From contig NZ_JASGJD010000001.1 of NCBI RefSeq assembly GCF_047601505.1, forward strand, positions 1,922,001 through 1,986,000: 64,000 nt of DNA. Direction: 5' to 3'. The position numbers were made by a program, and so were the translations under genes. Source of the DNA: Cloacibacterium sp047601505. GTDB taxonomy: Bacteria; Bacteroidota; Bacteroidia; Flavobacteriales; Weeksellaceae. Of this stretch, positions 1 to 8,716 are shown in pieces (positions within the stretch are counted from its first letter, which is position 1; the number at the start of each line of letters is the position of its first letter). The notes beneath the pieces were generated by a model that saw nothing but the letters and a program-made list of their open reading frames with translations, was not told where the DNA came from and did no database searches.

Positions 1-628
1 ATTTTAAAACGCCATTTCCGCCAACTTGTCCCCATAGAAAAGAATTGCCGGGGGCAGATAAAGCAGAAGGTTGTACACATGCTGTTGGATCATATTGACA
101 ATTTGTTAATAATGTAGTCCAAGTACTATTTAATCTAATTGCAGAAATTAAAGTAGGACTTGCTAATGTACCTTGATAGGCTATTATAGATTCTCCAGCT
201 GTAGTTATATTTACATAATAACTTGAAGAATTATAAGTGGCAGTAGTTCCTATTATAGTACCTTTATTTACAGAAGGAGTTGATTTTACATTCATGTGTA
301 TTATTGTGCCATAAGGAAGAGCTGTGTTAGCCGTCCATGTTACCACCCCATCTGATACAGCACCAGTACTAGCACCACAAGGATTGGCAGATTGAAAAGC
401 AGGGCTATCTGAGCGCCAACCAAAATCTGTAAAAGAAATTTGTGTTCCGCTACTAATGTTTTTTAATAATACAAATGAAACATTGTCGTCATTACTCGCT
501 GAGTTTAATGAGTTGTCGGTTGCATTAACCATTACAAATGCTATGTCTCCGGCTGTTAATGTAGTTTGAGCGTTAAACGTGTTGAAAGCCAGAGTACATA
601 ATGCAAAAAAAGATAATTTTTTAATCAT
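1..628 (-). CDS. Secreted protein of unknown function, 3' end outside window
   Basis: An open frame of 209 codons starts at the ATG at 628 and runs off the left edge. The first ~20 residues (MIKKLSFFALCTLAFNTFNA, then Q) form a Sec signal peptide ending in the N-A-Q pattern usual in flavobacteria. The rest is rich in Ser, Thr, Asn and Gly and looks like an extracellular beta-sandwich (for example V-S-F-V-L-L-K-N-I-S-S-G-T and F-T-D-F-G-W). This resembles the repeat units of large flavobacterial surface proteins, which usually end in a type IX secretion domain; that end is not visible here. It is divergent from the helicase gene. Function unknown. Confidence 0.75.
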   Translation of the reverse strand, partial: MIKKLSFFALCTLAFNTFNAQTTLTAGDIAFVMVNATDNSLNSASNDDNVSFVLLKNISSGTQISFTDFGWRSDSPAFQSANPCGASTGAVSDGVVTWTANTALPYGTIIHMNVKSTPSVNKGTIIGTTATYNSSSYYVNITTAGESIIAYQGTLASPTLISAIRLNSTWTTLLTNCQYDPTACVQPSALSAPGNSFLWGQVGGNGVLK

Positions 629-777
629 AGTTATAGTATTTAAATTAGTTTTTATTAATAAATAAATTTTTATTAAAAATAATTAAAATTTTATAGGTTT
701 TATTAATTAGTATGTTAAATTATTAATAAGTTACATTAGGTGAAATTTTTAATTTGAGATAATAATTTCAGAAATCG

Positions 778-785
778 TACTTTTG
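778..785 (+). promoter_or_regulatory. Bacteroidota -7 element (TACTTTTG)
   Basis: TACTTTTG matches the TAnnTTTG consensus of the primary sigma factor. It lies 4 nt before the helicase ATG, and a TTTG at 753-756 could be the -33 element. The start site would fall at or inside the start codon region, so the transcript would be nearly leaderless. Confidence 0.55.
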
Positions 786-789
786 CAAG

Positions 790-2145
790 ATGGAAAAACC
801 AACCTTTATAGATTTTGATTTACCAAAACAACTCAATTCAGCTTTAGAAAAACTAGGAATTTCTGAGCCAACGCCTATTCAGCTTAAATCTTTTTCGCCA
901 ATTATGTCTGGAAAAGATGTTATGGGAATTGCACAAACTGGTACCGGAAAAACATTAGCCTATCTTTTGCCTGTTCTTAAAACTTGGAAATTCAATAAAA
1001 ACGGAAGCCCAACTGTTTTAGTTTTAGTGCCAACTCGTGAATTGGTAGTACAAGTTGCAGAAGTGTTAGAAAAATTAACAGAAGAAACCTCTGCTAGAGT
1101 TCTGGGAGTTTATGGTGGTGTAAACATCAATACTCAAAAACTTTTGGTATATGAAGGTGTAGATATTTTGGTGGGAACTCCGGGTAGAGTGATGGATCTA
1201 ATGAAAGATGCCGTTTTGAATCTTAAAGATTTGAAAAAACTAATCATTGATGAATTTGATGAGATGCTTTCTCTTGGTTTTAGAAGACAATTGGAAGATA
1301 TTTTTACCATGATGAGCGAGCGCAGACAAAATATACTTTTCTCTGCAACCATGACGGATGAAGTAGATGCGATGTTGGAAGAATATTTTAAAAATCCGCA
1401 AGAAATTTCTTTGGCAAGAAGCGGAACTCCATTAGAAAAAATTGCGCAATCTGCCATTCCGGTAAAGAATTTTAATACCAAGTTGAATTTGCTAGTTCAT
1501 CTTTTAAAAACAGATTCAGAGTATGAAAAAATTCTGATTTTTGCCAATAATAAAAAACACGCCGATTTAATTTTTAATAAGATAGAAGAAGAATTCGCCG
1601 GAGAATTTGGTGTAATTCACTCTAATAAATCTCAAAATTTCAGATTAAGAACCATGAAATCTTTCTCTGATAATGAATTGAGAGGAATTATTACTACCGA
1701 TGTAATGGCGAGAGGTTTGGATATTCCAGATGTGTCTCACGTATTTAATTTTGAAATTCCTGAAGTTCAAGAACAATACATTCACAGAATAGGGAGAACG
1801 GGTAGAGCAGATAAAGAAGGTATTGCAATTTCTTTTTACACGCCAAAAGAAGAAGAACGTTTCATTGCTTTAGAAATGTTTATGAACAAAGAAGTGAATA
1901 GAATAGAGTTCCCTTCTGAAGTAAAAGAATCTGATGTGAAAATTGCTGCCGAAAAAGAAGTGGTAAAGATGAAAAACCCTGTTCAATACAAAAAAATTGA
2001 AGCTGGTTCTGCTTTTCACGAGAAAAAAGATAAAAATAAAAAGATAAATCTTGGTGGCCCAAGCAAACGTAAACCACCAAAAACCAAACCTGCAAATAGA
2101 GCGCAAGCCAAAGCAAAATCTATTGCCAAAAGAAAGAAAAAATAA
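790..2145 (+). CDS. DEAD-box ATP-dependent RNA helicase (DEFD variant)
   Basis: This 451-residue cytoplasmic RNA helicase has the two RecA-like domains of the family. Motifs seen in order: PTPIQ (Q motif, 27-31), AQTGTGKT (Walker A, 48-55), PTREL (81-85), TPGR (130-133), motif II as DEFD (154-157), SAT (185-187), and HRIGRTGR late in domain 2. Motif II has Phe where the family name-giving Ala sits; Asp and Glu needed for Mg-ATP hydrolysis remain. The last ~60 residues form a Lys/Arg-rich tail typical of RhlE/CshA-like helicases and probably bind RNA. It is likely involved in RNA unwinding during ribosome assembly or mRNA decay. The gene is monocistronic, with a terminator directly after it. 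Confidence 0.93.
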   Translation: MEKPTFIDFDLPKQLNSALEKLGISEPTPIQLKSFSPIMSGKDVMGIAQTGTGKTLAYLLPVLKTWKFNKNGSPTVLVLVPTRELVVQVAEVLEKLTEETSARVLGVYGGVNINTQKLLVYEGVDILVGTPGRVMDLMKDAVLNLKDLKKLIIDEFDEMLSLGFRRQLEDIFTMMSERRQNILFSATMTDEVDAMLEEYFKNPQEISLARSGTPLEKIAQSAIPVKNFNTKLNLLVHLLKTDSEYEKILIFANNKKHADLIFNKIEEEFAGEFGVIHSNKSQNFRLRTMKSFSDNELRGIITTDVMARGLDIPDVSHVFNFEIPEVQEQYIHRIGRTGRADKEGIAISFYTPKEEERFIALEMFMNKEVNRIEFPSEVKESDVKIAAEKEVVKMKNPVQYKKIEAGSAFHEKKDKNKKINLGGPSKRKPPKTKPANRAQAKAKSIAKRKKK

Positions 2146-2156
2146 CAAATATTCAA

Positions 2157-2190
2157 AAGCTATTTCAAAATGTATTGAAATAGCTTTTTT
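2157..2190 (+). terminator. Rho-independent terminator of the helicase gene
   Basis: A perfect 12-bp stem (AAGCTATTTCAA at 2157-2168 with its complement at 2175-2186) and a 6-nt loop, followed by Ts, lies 12 bases after the helicase stop codon. Confidence 0.85.
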
Positions 2191-2328
2191 GTATGAGAAT
2201 CTATTCTTTATTTCAATTGAAAATTAGAGTAAAAATCCCGAAAAATCTATAAATTTGCTTGGGTTTTCATAGAATTACTTTTTGAGAATCCAATATTTTC
2301 TTACTTACTTTTACCTAATAATAAAAAA

Positions 2329-3663
2329 ATGAATGATTTTATTGCAGCGAGAGGACAGATGGCGCTTTCATTGGGTTTTCATATTATTTTCTCTTGCGTA
2401 GGAATGGTGATGCCTTTTTTAATGGCTTTTTCACATTACAAATACCTTACCACCAAAGACGAAATTTATAAAGGTCTTACCAAAGCTTGGAGCAAAGGTG
2501 TAGCCATTTTGTTTGCAACAGGTGCTGTTTCTGGTACCATGTTGTCTTTTGAATTGGGATTATTGTTCCCAAAATTTATGAAACATGCAGGTCCTATTTT
2601 TGGGATGCCATTTTCTTTAGAAGGTACCGCTTTTTTTATAGAAGCTATTGCATTGGGTTTCTTTTTGTATGGTTGGGACAAATTCAATAAATGGTTTCAT
2701 TGGTTTTGTGGTTTTTTAGTTGGGATTAGTGGTTTAGCTTCCGGGATTTTGGTGGTAGCAGCTAATGCTTGGATGAACAGCCCTTCTGGTTTTGATTACG
2801 AAAACGGAAGATACCTCAATATAGACCCGATAAAAGCAATGTTTAACGAAGCTTGGTTTTCTCAATCTTTGCACATGTCTGTTGCTGCATTTTGCGCTAC
2901 TGGATTTGCTGTTGCAGGTTTACACGCTTATTTTTTATTGAAAGGTAAAAATAGAGAATTTCACAATAAAGCATTTAGAATTTCAGTAATTTTTGGAATT
3001 TTCGGAGCCGTTTTAGCGCCTCTTTCTGGTGATATAGCCGCAAAATCTGTTGCGAAAAGACAACCGATAAAATTGGCAGCTATGGAAGCTCATTTCGAAA
3101 CCGAAAAAGGTGCATCATTTTTAATTGGAGGAATTCCTGATGAGAAAGAAGAAGTAGTAAAATATGGAGTTAAAATTCCTAAATTATTGAGCTTTTTGGT
3201 TGATGGTAATCCAAATTCTGAAGTAAAAGGTTTGAAAGATTTTCCTAAAGAACATTGGCCACCAATTGCTGTTACTCACTTTGCTTTCCAAATTATGATT
3301 TTCTTTGGAAGTGTAATGATGGTGATTTCTTTGTTGTATCTTTTTGCTTTATTTTTCAAGAAAAAATGGTTAGATAAACATTGGCTTTTAAAATTATTTA
3401 TTATTTCTACACCTTTTGGATATATTGCTTTGGAAGCAGGCTGGACGGTGACAGAAGTAGGAAGACAACCGTGGATTATCTACGGAATTATGAAAACGGC
3501 GGAAGCAGTAACTCCAATGCCAGGAATTCAATATTCTTTTTATTTGTTTACGCTTATTTTTATCTCTTTGTCGCTTATTATTGTTTTCTTGTTGAGAAGA
3601 CAAATAAAAATGGTGCCTTATCAATACGATTATACCGACCCTCTGTTTCAATCTAAAAAATAA
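2329..3663 (+). CDS. cydA: Cytochrome bd ubiquinol/menaquinol oxidase subunit I
   Basis: CydA is the quinol-oxidising, heme-bearing subunit of cytochrome bd, a high-oxygen-affinity terminal oxidase in the inner membrane. The 444-residue protein has about nine hydrophobic segments. His18 in the first helix (G-F-H-I-I-F) fits the axial heme ligand. A-A-M-E-A-H-F is the conserved Q-loop segment and GRQPW (about 378-382) is the signature of the family. The Q loop is short, as in non-enterobacterial enzymes. cydB follows after 5 bases, forming a two-gene operon. The small CydX subunit and the CydDC exporter are not nearby. Confidence 0.96.
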   Translation: MNDFIAARGQMALSLGFHIIFSCVGMVMPFLMAFSHYKYLTTKDEIYKGLTKAWSKGVAILFATGAVSGTMLSFELGLLFPKFMKHAGPIFGMPFSLEGTAFFIEAIALGFFLYGWDKFNKWFHWFCGFLVGISGLASGILVVAANAWMNSPSGFDYENGRYLNIDPIKAMFNEAWFSQSLHMSVAAFCATGFAVAGLHAYFLLKGKNREFHNKAFRISVIFGIFGAVLAPLSGDIAAKSVAKRQPIKLAAMEAHFETEKGASFLIGGIPDEKEEVVKYGVKIPKLLSFLVDGNPNSEVKGLKDFPKEHWPPIAVTHFAFQIMIFFGSVMMVISLLYLFALFFKKKWLDKHWLLKLFIISTPFGYIALEAGWTVTEVGRQPWIIYGIMKTAEAVTPMPGIQYSFYLFTLIFISLSLIIVFLLRRQIKMVPYQYDYTDPLFQSKK

Positions 3664-3668
3664 TTAAG

Positions 3669-4676
3669 ATGTTGTACGTAGTAATAGCTTTTCTTTTTCT
3701 ATCAGTAGTTTTATATGTTTTGTTGGGTGGAGCAGATTTTGGAGCAGGTATTGTAGAACTTTTTACAGGAAAAAAAGCAAGAAACCGAACTCAAAATTTA
3801 ATGTACGAATCTATTGCGCCGGTTTGGGAAGCCAATCACATGTGGTTAATTATAGCGATAGTTGTGATATTTGTAGGATTTCCAGATATTTATGTTATTC
3901 TTACAGTGTATCTTCATATTCCTTTGGTTTTAATGCTTATTGGGATTATTGCCAGAGGTACCGCTTTTACTTTTAGAAATTACGACGCCATAGAAGACGG
4001 TTGGCAAAATGTTTACCGAGAAATTTTTTATTATTCTAGTTTAGTTACTCCATTTTTTATAGGATGTATCGCTGCGGCTACTATTTCTGGAAGTATTAAT
4101 CCTGATGCTAAAGATTTTTTGTCTTTGTATGTTTTCAGTTGGTTTAATCCTTTTGGAATTGCAGTAGGAATTTTTACGATTGTTATTTGTGGTTATCTGG
4201 CTTCTATTTATTCTTTAAGAGAAGTAGATTCTAAAAAAGATTTGAAACAAATGCTAAAGAAAACCAGAGATATGATGTTGGCGGTTTTTGTTGCTGGAGG
4301 TTTGGTTTTTTTAGTGGCTTATTTTTCTGGGATTCCTTTGTTAGAATGGGTTTTTACCGGATGGATAGGGATTACATCTGTAGTTTTGGCAACAGCTTCT
4401 TTAGGTATTTTATTATGGTGTATTAACAATAATTTTTTGTTGCCGGTAAGAACTTTAGGTGCTTTCCAGATCATTATGATAATGGCGGCAGCAACTTACA
4501 GACACATTCCAAATATTATAGTTTTAGGAAACGGAAAAACCATTTCTTTAATAGAAAACGCAGCACCAGAAAGCACTTTGACTATTTTAGGATGGGCTTT
4601 GCTTATTGGTTGTATATTTATTTTACCGTTTTTGTTTTATCTGATGTTTTCTTTTACTAAAGCAAAAAAAAGTTAA
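3669..4676 (+). CDS. cydB: Cytochrome bd oxidase subunit II
   Basis: CydB is the partner subunit of CydA in the membrane-bound bd oxidase. The 335-residue protein is almost entirely hydrophobic with about eight to nine membrane helices. The N-terminal G-G-A-D-F-G-A-G and the A-P-V-W-E-A-N-H-M-W segment are hallmarks of the CydB family. It starts 5 nt after the cydA stop, so the two are cotranscribed and probably translationally coupled. A strong palindromic terminator follows. Confidence 0.96.
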   Translation: MLYVVIAFLFLSVVLYVLLGGADFGAGIVELFTGKKARNRTQNLMYESIAPVWEANHMWLIIAIVVIFVGFPDIYVILTVYLHIPLVLMLIGIIARGTAFTFRNYDAIEDGWQNVYREIFYYSSLVTPFFIGCIAAATISGSINPDAKDFLSLYVFSWFNPFGIAVGIFTIVICGYLASIYSLREVDSKKDLKQMLKKTRDMMLAVFVAGGLVFLVAYFSGIPLLEWVFTGWIGITSVVLATASLGILLWCINNNFLLPVRTLGAFQIIMIMAAATYRHIPNIIVLGNGKTISLIENAAPESTLTILGWALLIGCIFILPFLFYLMFSFTKAKKS

Positions 4677-4702
4677 TAAAGAGTTAAAAATTACATATAA
4701 AG

Positions 4703-4737
4703 GCCAACGCTACAAAAATTTTTGTAGCGTTGGCTTT
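4703..4737. terminator. Bidirectional terminator between cydB and a TPR gene
   Basis: A perfect 32-base palindrome (GCCAACGCTACAAAAA at 4703-4718 and its complement to 4734) with T-rich flanks lies between two convergent genes and can end transcription from both sides. Confidence 0.8.
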
Positions 4738-4738
4738 A

Positions 4739-5683
4739 TTAATTAGCATTTATATTATTAGCTTTTAAAATTTCGAAAAACTTATCTTCTTTGCCTTGTT
4801 TTTTGAGTTCGGCATAATTGAGTTTAATGATGTGTTCAGCATCTGATCTGTATGGTGAGTTTGCTTTAATGTAAAGATTAAAAGCTTTGCATACATAGTC
4901 TAAACTTTTTTCATATTCTTTTAAATATTGATAATAAATTTGTCCGATGCCATAATAAGTTTCAGGGTTATTTTCATCTAATTTTCTTAGCAGTTCGAAA
5001 GTATCAATTGCTTTTTGGTATTCTTTTTTGTAAGAATAAGCTATAGCTAAATTTTGAATTGGAAAAGCATGGTTGGGGTCTAAAGAAATAGATTTTTTGT
5101 ATGCTTCAATAGCTTCGTCGTATTTTCCTAATTGTCTGTAGCAAAAGCCTAAATTGTCCCAAGCGAAAGGAAAGTTTTCGTCTTCTTTTACAGATAATAA
5201 ATAGTATTTTAAAGCTTTTTCGTAATTTTTGTTATTAGATTCGTTAACCCCTTTGGTATAATATTCTCTAGCTTTTTTGTTTTGAGAAAAAGAGTTTTCA
5301 TTTTCTTTATCATTGCTAGCTAAAACAAATTTAATAGAAGGGCAATTGTTCATTAGATAATCTTCTAAATTTCTTTTTGCTTGTACATATTCGGCAGAAT
5401 TTTCGTCTAAATTAACATTTATATCACTGCTTTTTGTGGGGTCTATTGCTAATAATTTTTTGCCAAGTATAAATGCGCCAACATATTCTTTGGTGCAATT
5501 ATTAATTCCATCAATATTTTCTTTTCTTTTTCTATTGATGATTTCATCTTTTACAGAATCAATACATTTACAGGCATTATCTGCAAGTTCTTTTTTCAGG
5601 TTGTCAATCTTTTTAGTTGCATCTTCTTGTGAAAAAGAAAAAGATGAAACAAAAGCGAAAATAATAATGATAATTTTTTTCAT
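4739..5683 (-). CDS. Secreted tetratricopeptide-repeat protein
   Basis: A 314-residue protein starting with a signal peptide (MKKIIIIIFAFVSSFSFSQ). The N-terminal part has several Cys (N-A-C-K-C-I-D) and is alpha-helical. From about residue 140 on there are at least three TPR units (for example A-W-D-N-L-G-F-C-Y-R-Q-L-G-K-Y-D-E-A, then D-P-N-H-A-F-P). TPRs mediate protein-protein contacts, and exported flavobacterial TPR proteins often serve in periplasmic assemblies, but no specific role can be read here. A terminator separates it from the upstream SGNH gene, so it is probably transcribed alone. Confidence 0.8.
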   Translation of the reverse strand: MKKIIIIIFAFVSSFSFSQEDATKKIDNLKKELADNACKCIDSVKDEIINRKRKENIDGINNCTKEYVGAFILGKKLLAIDPTKSSDINVNLDENSAEYVQAKRNLEDYLMNNCPSIKFVLASNDKENENSFSQNKKAREYYTKGVNESNNKNYEKALKYYLLSVKEDENFPFAWDNLGFCYRQLGKYDEAIEAYKKSISLDPNHAFPIQNLAIAYSYKKEYQKAIDTFELLRKLDENNPETYYGIGQIYYQYLKEYEKSLDYVCKAFNLYIKANSPYRSDAEHIIKLNYAELKKQGKEDKFFEILKANNINAN

Positions 5684-5719
5684 GGCTACAGATTTAGTTT
5701 TTTGTATCTAGGCAAATTT

Positions 5720-5763
5720 AACTAAAAAAGAGATTAAAAACACTTTTAATCTCTTTTTTAGTT
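5720..5763 (-). terminator. Terminator downstream of the SGNH hydrolase gene
   Basis: A perfect 20-bp stem (5720-5739 with 5744-5763, loop ACAC) carries runs of A and T in its arms. It lies 12 nt past the stop codon of the minus-strand SGNH gene. Confidence 0.8.
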
Positions 5764-5774
5764 ACTTGTTTTAT

Positions 5775-6437
5775 CTATTTAAGATAAGGGTACATTATTT
5801 TTGACCAAATTTTATAACCTTCTGGTTTCATGTGGAGCATGTCTTCTAGGTAAAGGTCTGTTCTTACTTTGCCATTTTCGTCGTTCATGGCTTTGGTAAT
5901 GTCTATGTAATTGGTGTTTTTTTGTTTTTTAAGATATTTCTCAATTTTAAGGTTTAGTTTTTTCATTTCTCCCCAAAATTGTTCTCTGCTTGGCGAAAAT
6001 TTCACAGAAATGTATGCAATATTAGCTTTAGGATAATGAGCTCTTACGGTGCTATAGAACTTTTTGAATCTCTCGAAAACTACTTCAGCAGAAGGCTTGT
6101 CTTGGTTTGAGATATCGTTGTCGCCACAATAGATAACTACTTGTTTTGGTTGGTAAGGATTTAATAAATCTTCGGCGTAGTAATTTAAATTTACAAATCT
6201 GGAACCACCAAATCCTCTGTTGATGATGGTTTTATCTGGGAAATAATCTGCAACATCTGTCCATTTGGTAAAGGTAGAGCTTCCAATGAAAAGGATGGCA
6301 TCTTTAGGAGGAGCAGTTTCGGAGTCTAATTTTTTGAAATGCTGAATGTCATCATAATAATCCGGCTTTTGCTGAGCAGAAAGCACTGTAAACGAAAACG
6401 CTAGGAAAAGCGAAAAAATTTTGAAAATGTTTTTCAT
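5775..6437 (-). CDS. Secreted GDSL/SGNH-type esterase
   Basis: A 220-residue exported hydrolase. A signal peptide (residues 1-21, ending S-A-Q-Q) is followed by the SGNH fold blocks: F-I-G-S-S-T-F (nucleophile Ser), N-R-G-F-G-G-S (Gly block), C-G-D-N-D (Asn block) and D-M-L-H-M near the C-terminus (Asp-x-x-His). These four blocks make the Ser/Gly/Asn/His set. Such enzymes deacylate lipids, sugars or peptidoglycan-linked acetyl groups; the substrate cannot be read from the sequence. The gene is preceded by about 200 bp without coding content. Confidence 0.85.
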   Translation of the reverse strand: MKNIFKIFSLFLAFSFTVLSAQQKPDYYDDIQHFKKLDSETAPPKDAILFIGSSTFTKWTDVADYFPDKTIINRGFGGSRFVNLNYYAEDLLNPYQPKQVVIYCGDNDISNQDKPSAEVVFERFKKFYSTVRAHYPKANIAYISVKFSPSREQFWGEMKKLNLKIEKYLKKQKNTNYIDITKAMNDENGKVRTDLYLEDMLHMKPEGYKIWSKIMYPYLK

Positions 6438-6636
6438 TATAAAAAGGTTTTAAGGGAGACTTATGGTATTTTGGTCTCCATAATTTCTTCAAATTTAAAG
6501 AAAAAAGAGTAGTATTGAAAGGCTTCTAAGGAAATATGTGTGGTGACGTTTATCATTTTATAGTAGGGAAAGCGATAAGTGGCGGATGTTGTGATTGATT
6601 CAGTGATAGTTTTTGAAGTTGTGAAAAATATAAGGG

Positions 6637-7203
6637 TTAATATTTTTTAATTATTGGTATTATAAAAGGATTTTTGTCATTTTTGTATCTGTAAAGTTTG
6701 ATACTATTACCATTTATTATACCAAAATTAAATTGAAACTTATTTTTGTTGAAGTTTTTAAAATAGATTGAATCATTCTTTATTATATAATTGCCTTTTG
6801 TTTTTTCCATTCCAAAACAAATGCTTTCATATATAAATTTATTTGTTTTTTTTAGTTTTAAAGTTGAAGTGCAATTTGCGACACCTTCTGCTTGTGCAAA
6901 ATATACATTTTCGCCTTCAAGTTTTTCGAAATTTATTATTCCTCTTGGTTTTATGAAAATTAAAGTTAAAATGATAAACATAAATGTTAGCAAGTAGTTT
7001 CTACGTTTTTCAGTAAATTTATCTCTTATTGAGATATAGATTTGTCTAATAAGTTCGAGAAGCAAAAGGAAAAATAAAATAAAAAGTATAATAAAGATTG
7101 GAATAGTAAAAATGCCGAATTCTCCCTCCCAAAAATAACTCGTATTCATTATTAAAAATAGAATTAGAGTTAAAGTAAATTGCAACGGATAATTTTTTAT
7201 CAT
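6637..7203 (-). CDS. Small membrane protein of unknown function
   Basis: The 188-residue product has three hydrophobic helices in its first ~90 residues. A soluble part of ~95 residues follows, with beta-strand character and several Lys/Asn/Phe repeats. I do not recognise a family. The base composition is very AT-rich, like many lineage-specific flavobacterial membrane proteins. It stands alone between the SGNH and alcohol dehydrogenase genes on the same strand. Confidence 0.6.
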   Translation of the reverse strand: MIKNYPLQFTLTLILFLIMNTSYFWEGEFGIFTIPIFIILFILFFLLLLELIRQIYISIRDKFTEKRRNYLLTFMFIILTLIFIKPRGIINFEKLEGENVYFAQAEGVANCTSTLKLKKTNKFIYESICFGMEKTKGNYIIKNDSIYFKNFNKNKFQFNFGIINGNSIKLYRYKNDKNPFIIPIIKKY

Positions 7204-7328
7204 AGCGTTTTATATTAATGATAATAGTTTGAGTTTTTTCAATTTGTAATTATTTAGGCTTTTTCCAAGTCATCATCACTCAAAATTACAAAAGTTTTTG
7301 AGTTGGGCAATTGGTTTTAAGAACAAAA

Positions 7329-7354
7329 AAAATCACAGAAAATTCTGTGATTTT
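7329..7354 (-). terminator. Terminator downstream of the alcohol dehydrogenase gene
   Basis: A 12-bp stem (AAAATCACAGAA at 7329-7340 pairing with 7343-7354) flanked by A and T runs lies about 75 nt beyond the stop codon. Confidence 0.6.
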
Positions 7355-7429
7355 GTTAAAGTTGTATTTTGTGAATTACTTATTAAACTTAGTTACTTTT
7401 CGTAAACTTCGTTTGCTTAGCTTTTGTAA

Positions 7430-8593
7430 TTAGTAAGACATTTCTACAATTTTTTTAGCGTCTTCGGGTTTTACTATACCTCTTTCGCCAAGGGCTAACC
7501 ATTTTCTATCTAAGAAAGTTTTTTCTACCAATTCGGCAGTTCCTTTGTAGTTTTCGGTATAATCTGAAAGTTTAGTTTTAATGCCAAGACTTTGGAAAAA
7601 TTCTTCCATTTTAGCAATACCTTGGTTTGCTTTTTCTTCTACAGAACCTTCGGTAATGTTCCAAACTCTTTCGGCGTATTGCGCTAATTTTTCTTTTTTA
7701 GCCTCGAAATTATAACGGTAATGAGAAGGCGCAATAATTGCCAACGTTCTGGCATGGTCTATCCCAAATTGTGCTGTAAGTTCGTGTCCAATGCCGTGTA
7801 CCGCCCAATCTGAAACTACACCTTTCTGAATTAAACCATTAAGCGCCATGGTACAACTCCACATAAAATTGGCTGCAGCGTCATAATTAAATTCTTCTGC
7901 CATCATTTTAGGTGCTATTTCTTGTAAAGTTTGTAGAATGCTTTCGGCAAATCTGTCTTGAAGTGTTGCTGAAGTTTTTACGGTCATGTATTGCTCTAAA
8001 ACGTGCGTGTAAGCATCTGTGATGCCGTTTGCAATTTGTTTTTTAGGAATAGAACGAATAACTTCTGGGTCTAAAACTGAGAACACAGGGAAAAGACCAG
8101 CGCCACCCATTCCAAGTTTTTGTTTGGTAGCTCTTCTGGAAATTACAGAACCCGAATTCATTTCAGAACCTGTTGCCGGCAATGTAAGTACAGAACCGAA
8201 AGGTAATCCTTTTCCTTCTTCTGTTCTTATTCCTTTTTCTAAAATATCCCACGGTTCGCCATCGAATTTAGCTGCCGCAGAAAGGAATTTAGTTCCGTCA
8301 ATTACAGAACCACCACCTACAGCAAGCATATAAGTAATGTTTTTTTCTTTAATTACTTTTAGGGCTTCTAGCAATACTTCGTATTCTGGATTGGCAGGGA
8401 TACCGCCAAATTCTTCCCAATCGTAGCCTTCGAGAGCTGCTTTTACTTGGTCGTAAACACCATTAGATTTGATGCTTCCGCCACCGTAAAGAACCAATAT
8501 TTTTTCTGTTTTCGGGATTTCTCTAGAGATTTTAGCAATTTCGCCTTTTCCGAAAATTATTTTTGTAGGGTTTTTAAATTCAAAGTTTAACAT
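7430..8593 (-). CDS. Iron/zinc-dependent alcohol dehydrogenase, YqhD/BdhA type
   Basis: A group III metal-dependent NAD(P)H alcohol dehydrogenase that reduces aldehydes. I chose the ATG at 8593, which gives 387 residues starting MLNFEFKNPTKIIFGKG. This is the family's usual start, and 387 is the length of E. coli YqhD; an upstream in-frame ATG at 8662 adds 23 unrelated residues. G-G-G-S-V-I-D-G is the dinucleotide-binding motif. Metal ligands are visible in D-A-Y-T-H-V-L-E, W-A-V-H-G-I-G-H-E and G-I-D-H-A-R. It is divergent from ppc; physiologically it would detoxify aldehydes or balance redox. Confidence 0.93.
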   Translation of the reverse strand: MLNFEFKNPTKIIFGKGEIAKISREIPKTEKILVLYGGGSIKSNGVYDQVKAALEGYDWEEFGGIPANPEYEVLLEALKVIKEKNITYMLAVGGGSVIDGTKFLSAAAKFDGEPWDILEKGIRTEEGKGLPFGSVLTLPATGSEMNSGSVISRRATKQKLGMGGAGLFPVFSVLDPEVIRSIPKKQIANGITDAYTHVLEQYMTVKTSATLQDRFAESILQTLQEIAPKMMAEEFNYDAAANFMWSCTMALNGLIQKGVVSDWAVHGIGHELTAQFGIDHARTLAIIAPSHYRYNFEAKKEKLAQYAERVWNITEGSVEEKANQGIAKMEEFFQSLGIKTKLSDYTENYKGTAELVEKTFLDRKWLALGERGIVKPEDAKKIVEMSY

Positions 8594-8704
8594 ATTCTTA
8601 AAATTTTCTGCAAAATTACTAATTTTGATGGCGTCTATATTACTAATAAATAAAAACTTCACATCGAAAATTTCAATAATGATGTGTGAGTGTATATAAT
8701 TTTA

Positions 8705-8712
8705 TAAATTTG
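8705..8712 (+). promoter_or_regulatory. -7 element (TAAATTTG) of ppc
   Basis: A TAnnTTTG match lies 4 nt before the ppc ATG, in the divergent gap with the alcohol dehydrogenase gene. No good -33 element is evident. Confidence 0.45.
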
Positions 8713-8716
8713 TTCA

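Noticed and set aside
1134..1481. Open frame antisense to the helicase gene
   Set aside because: It is an antisense shadow of strongly conserved helicase codons with no own features.
8594..8662. Upstream start of the alcohol dehydrogenase
   Set aside because: It would add 23 residues unlike the family, while the ATG at 8593 gives the canonical N-terminus and length.
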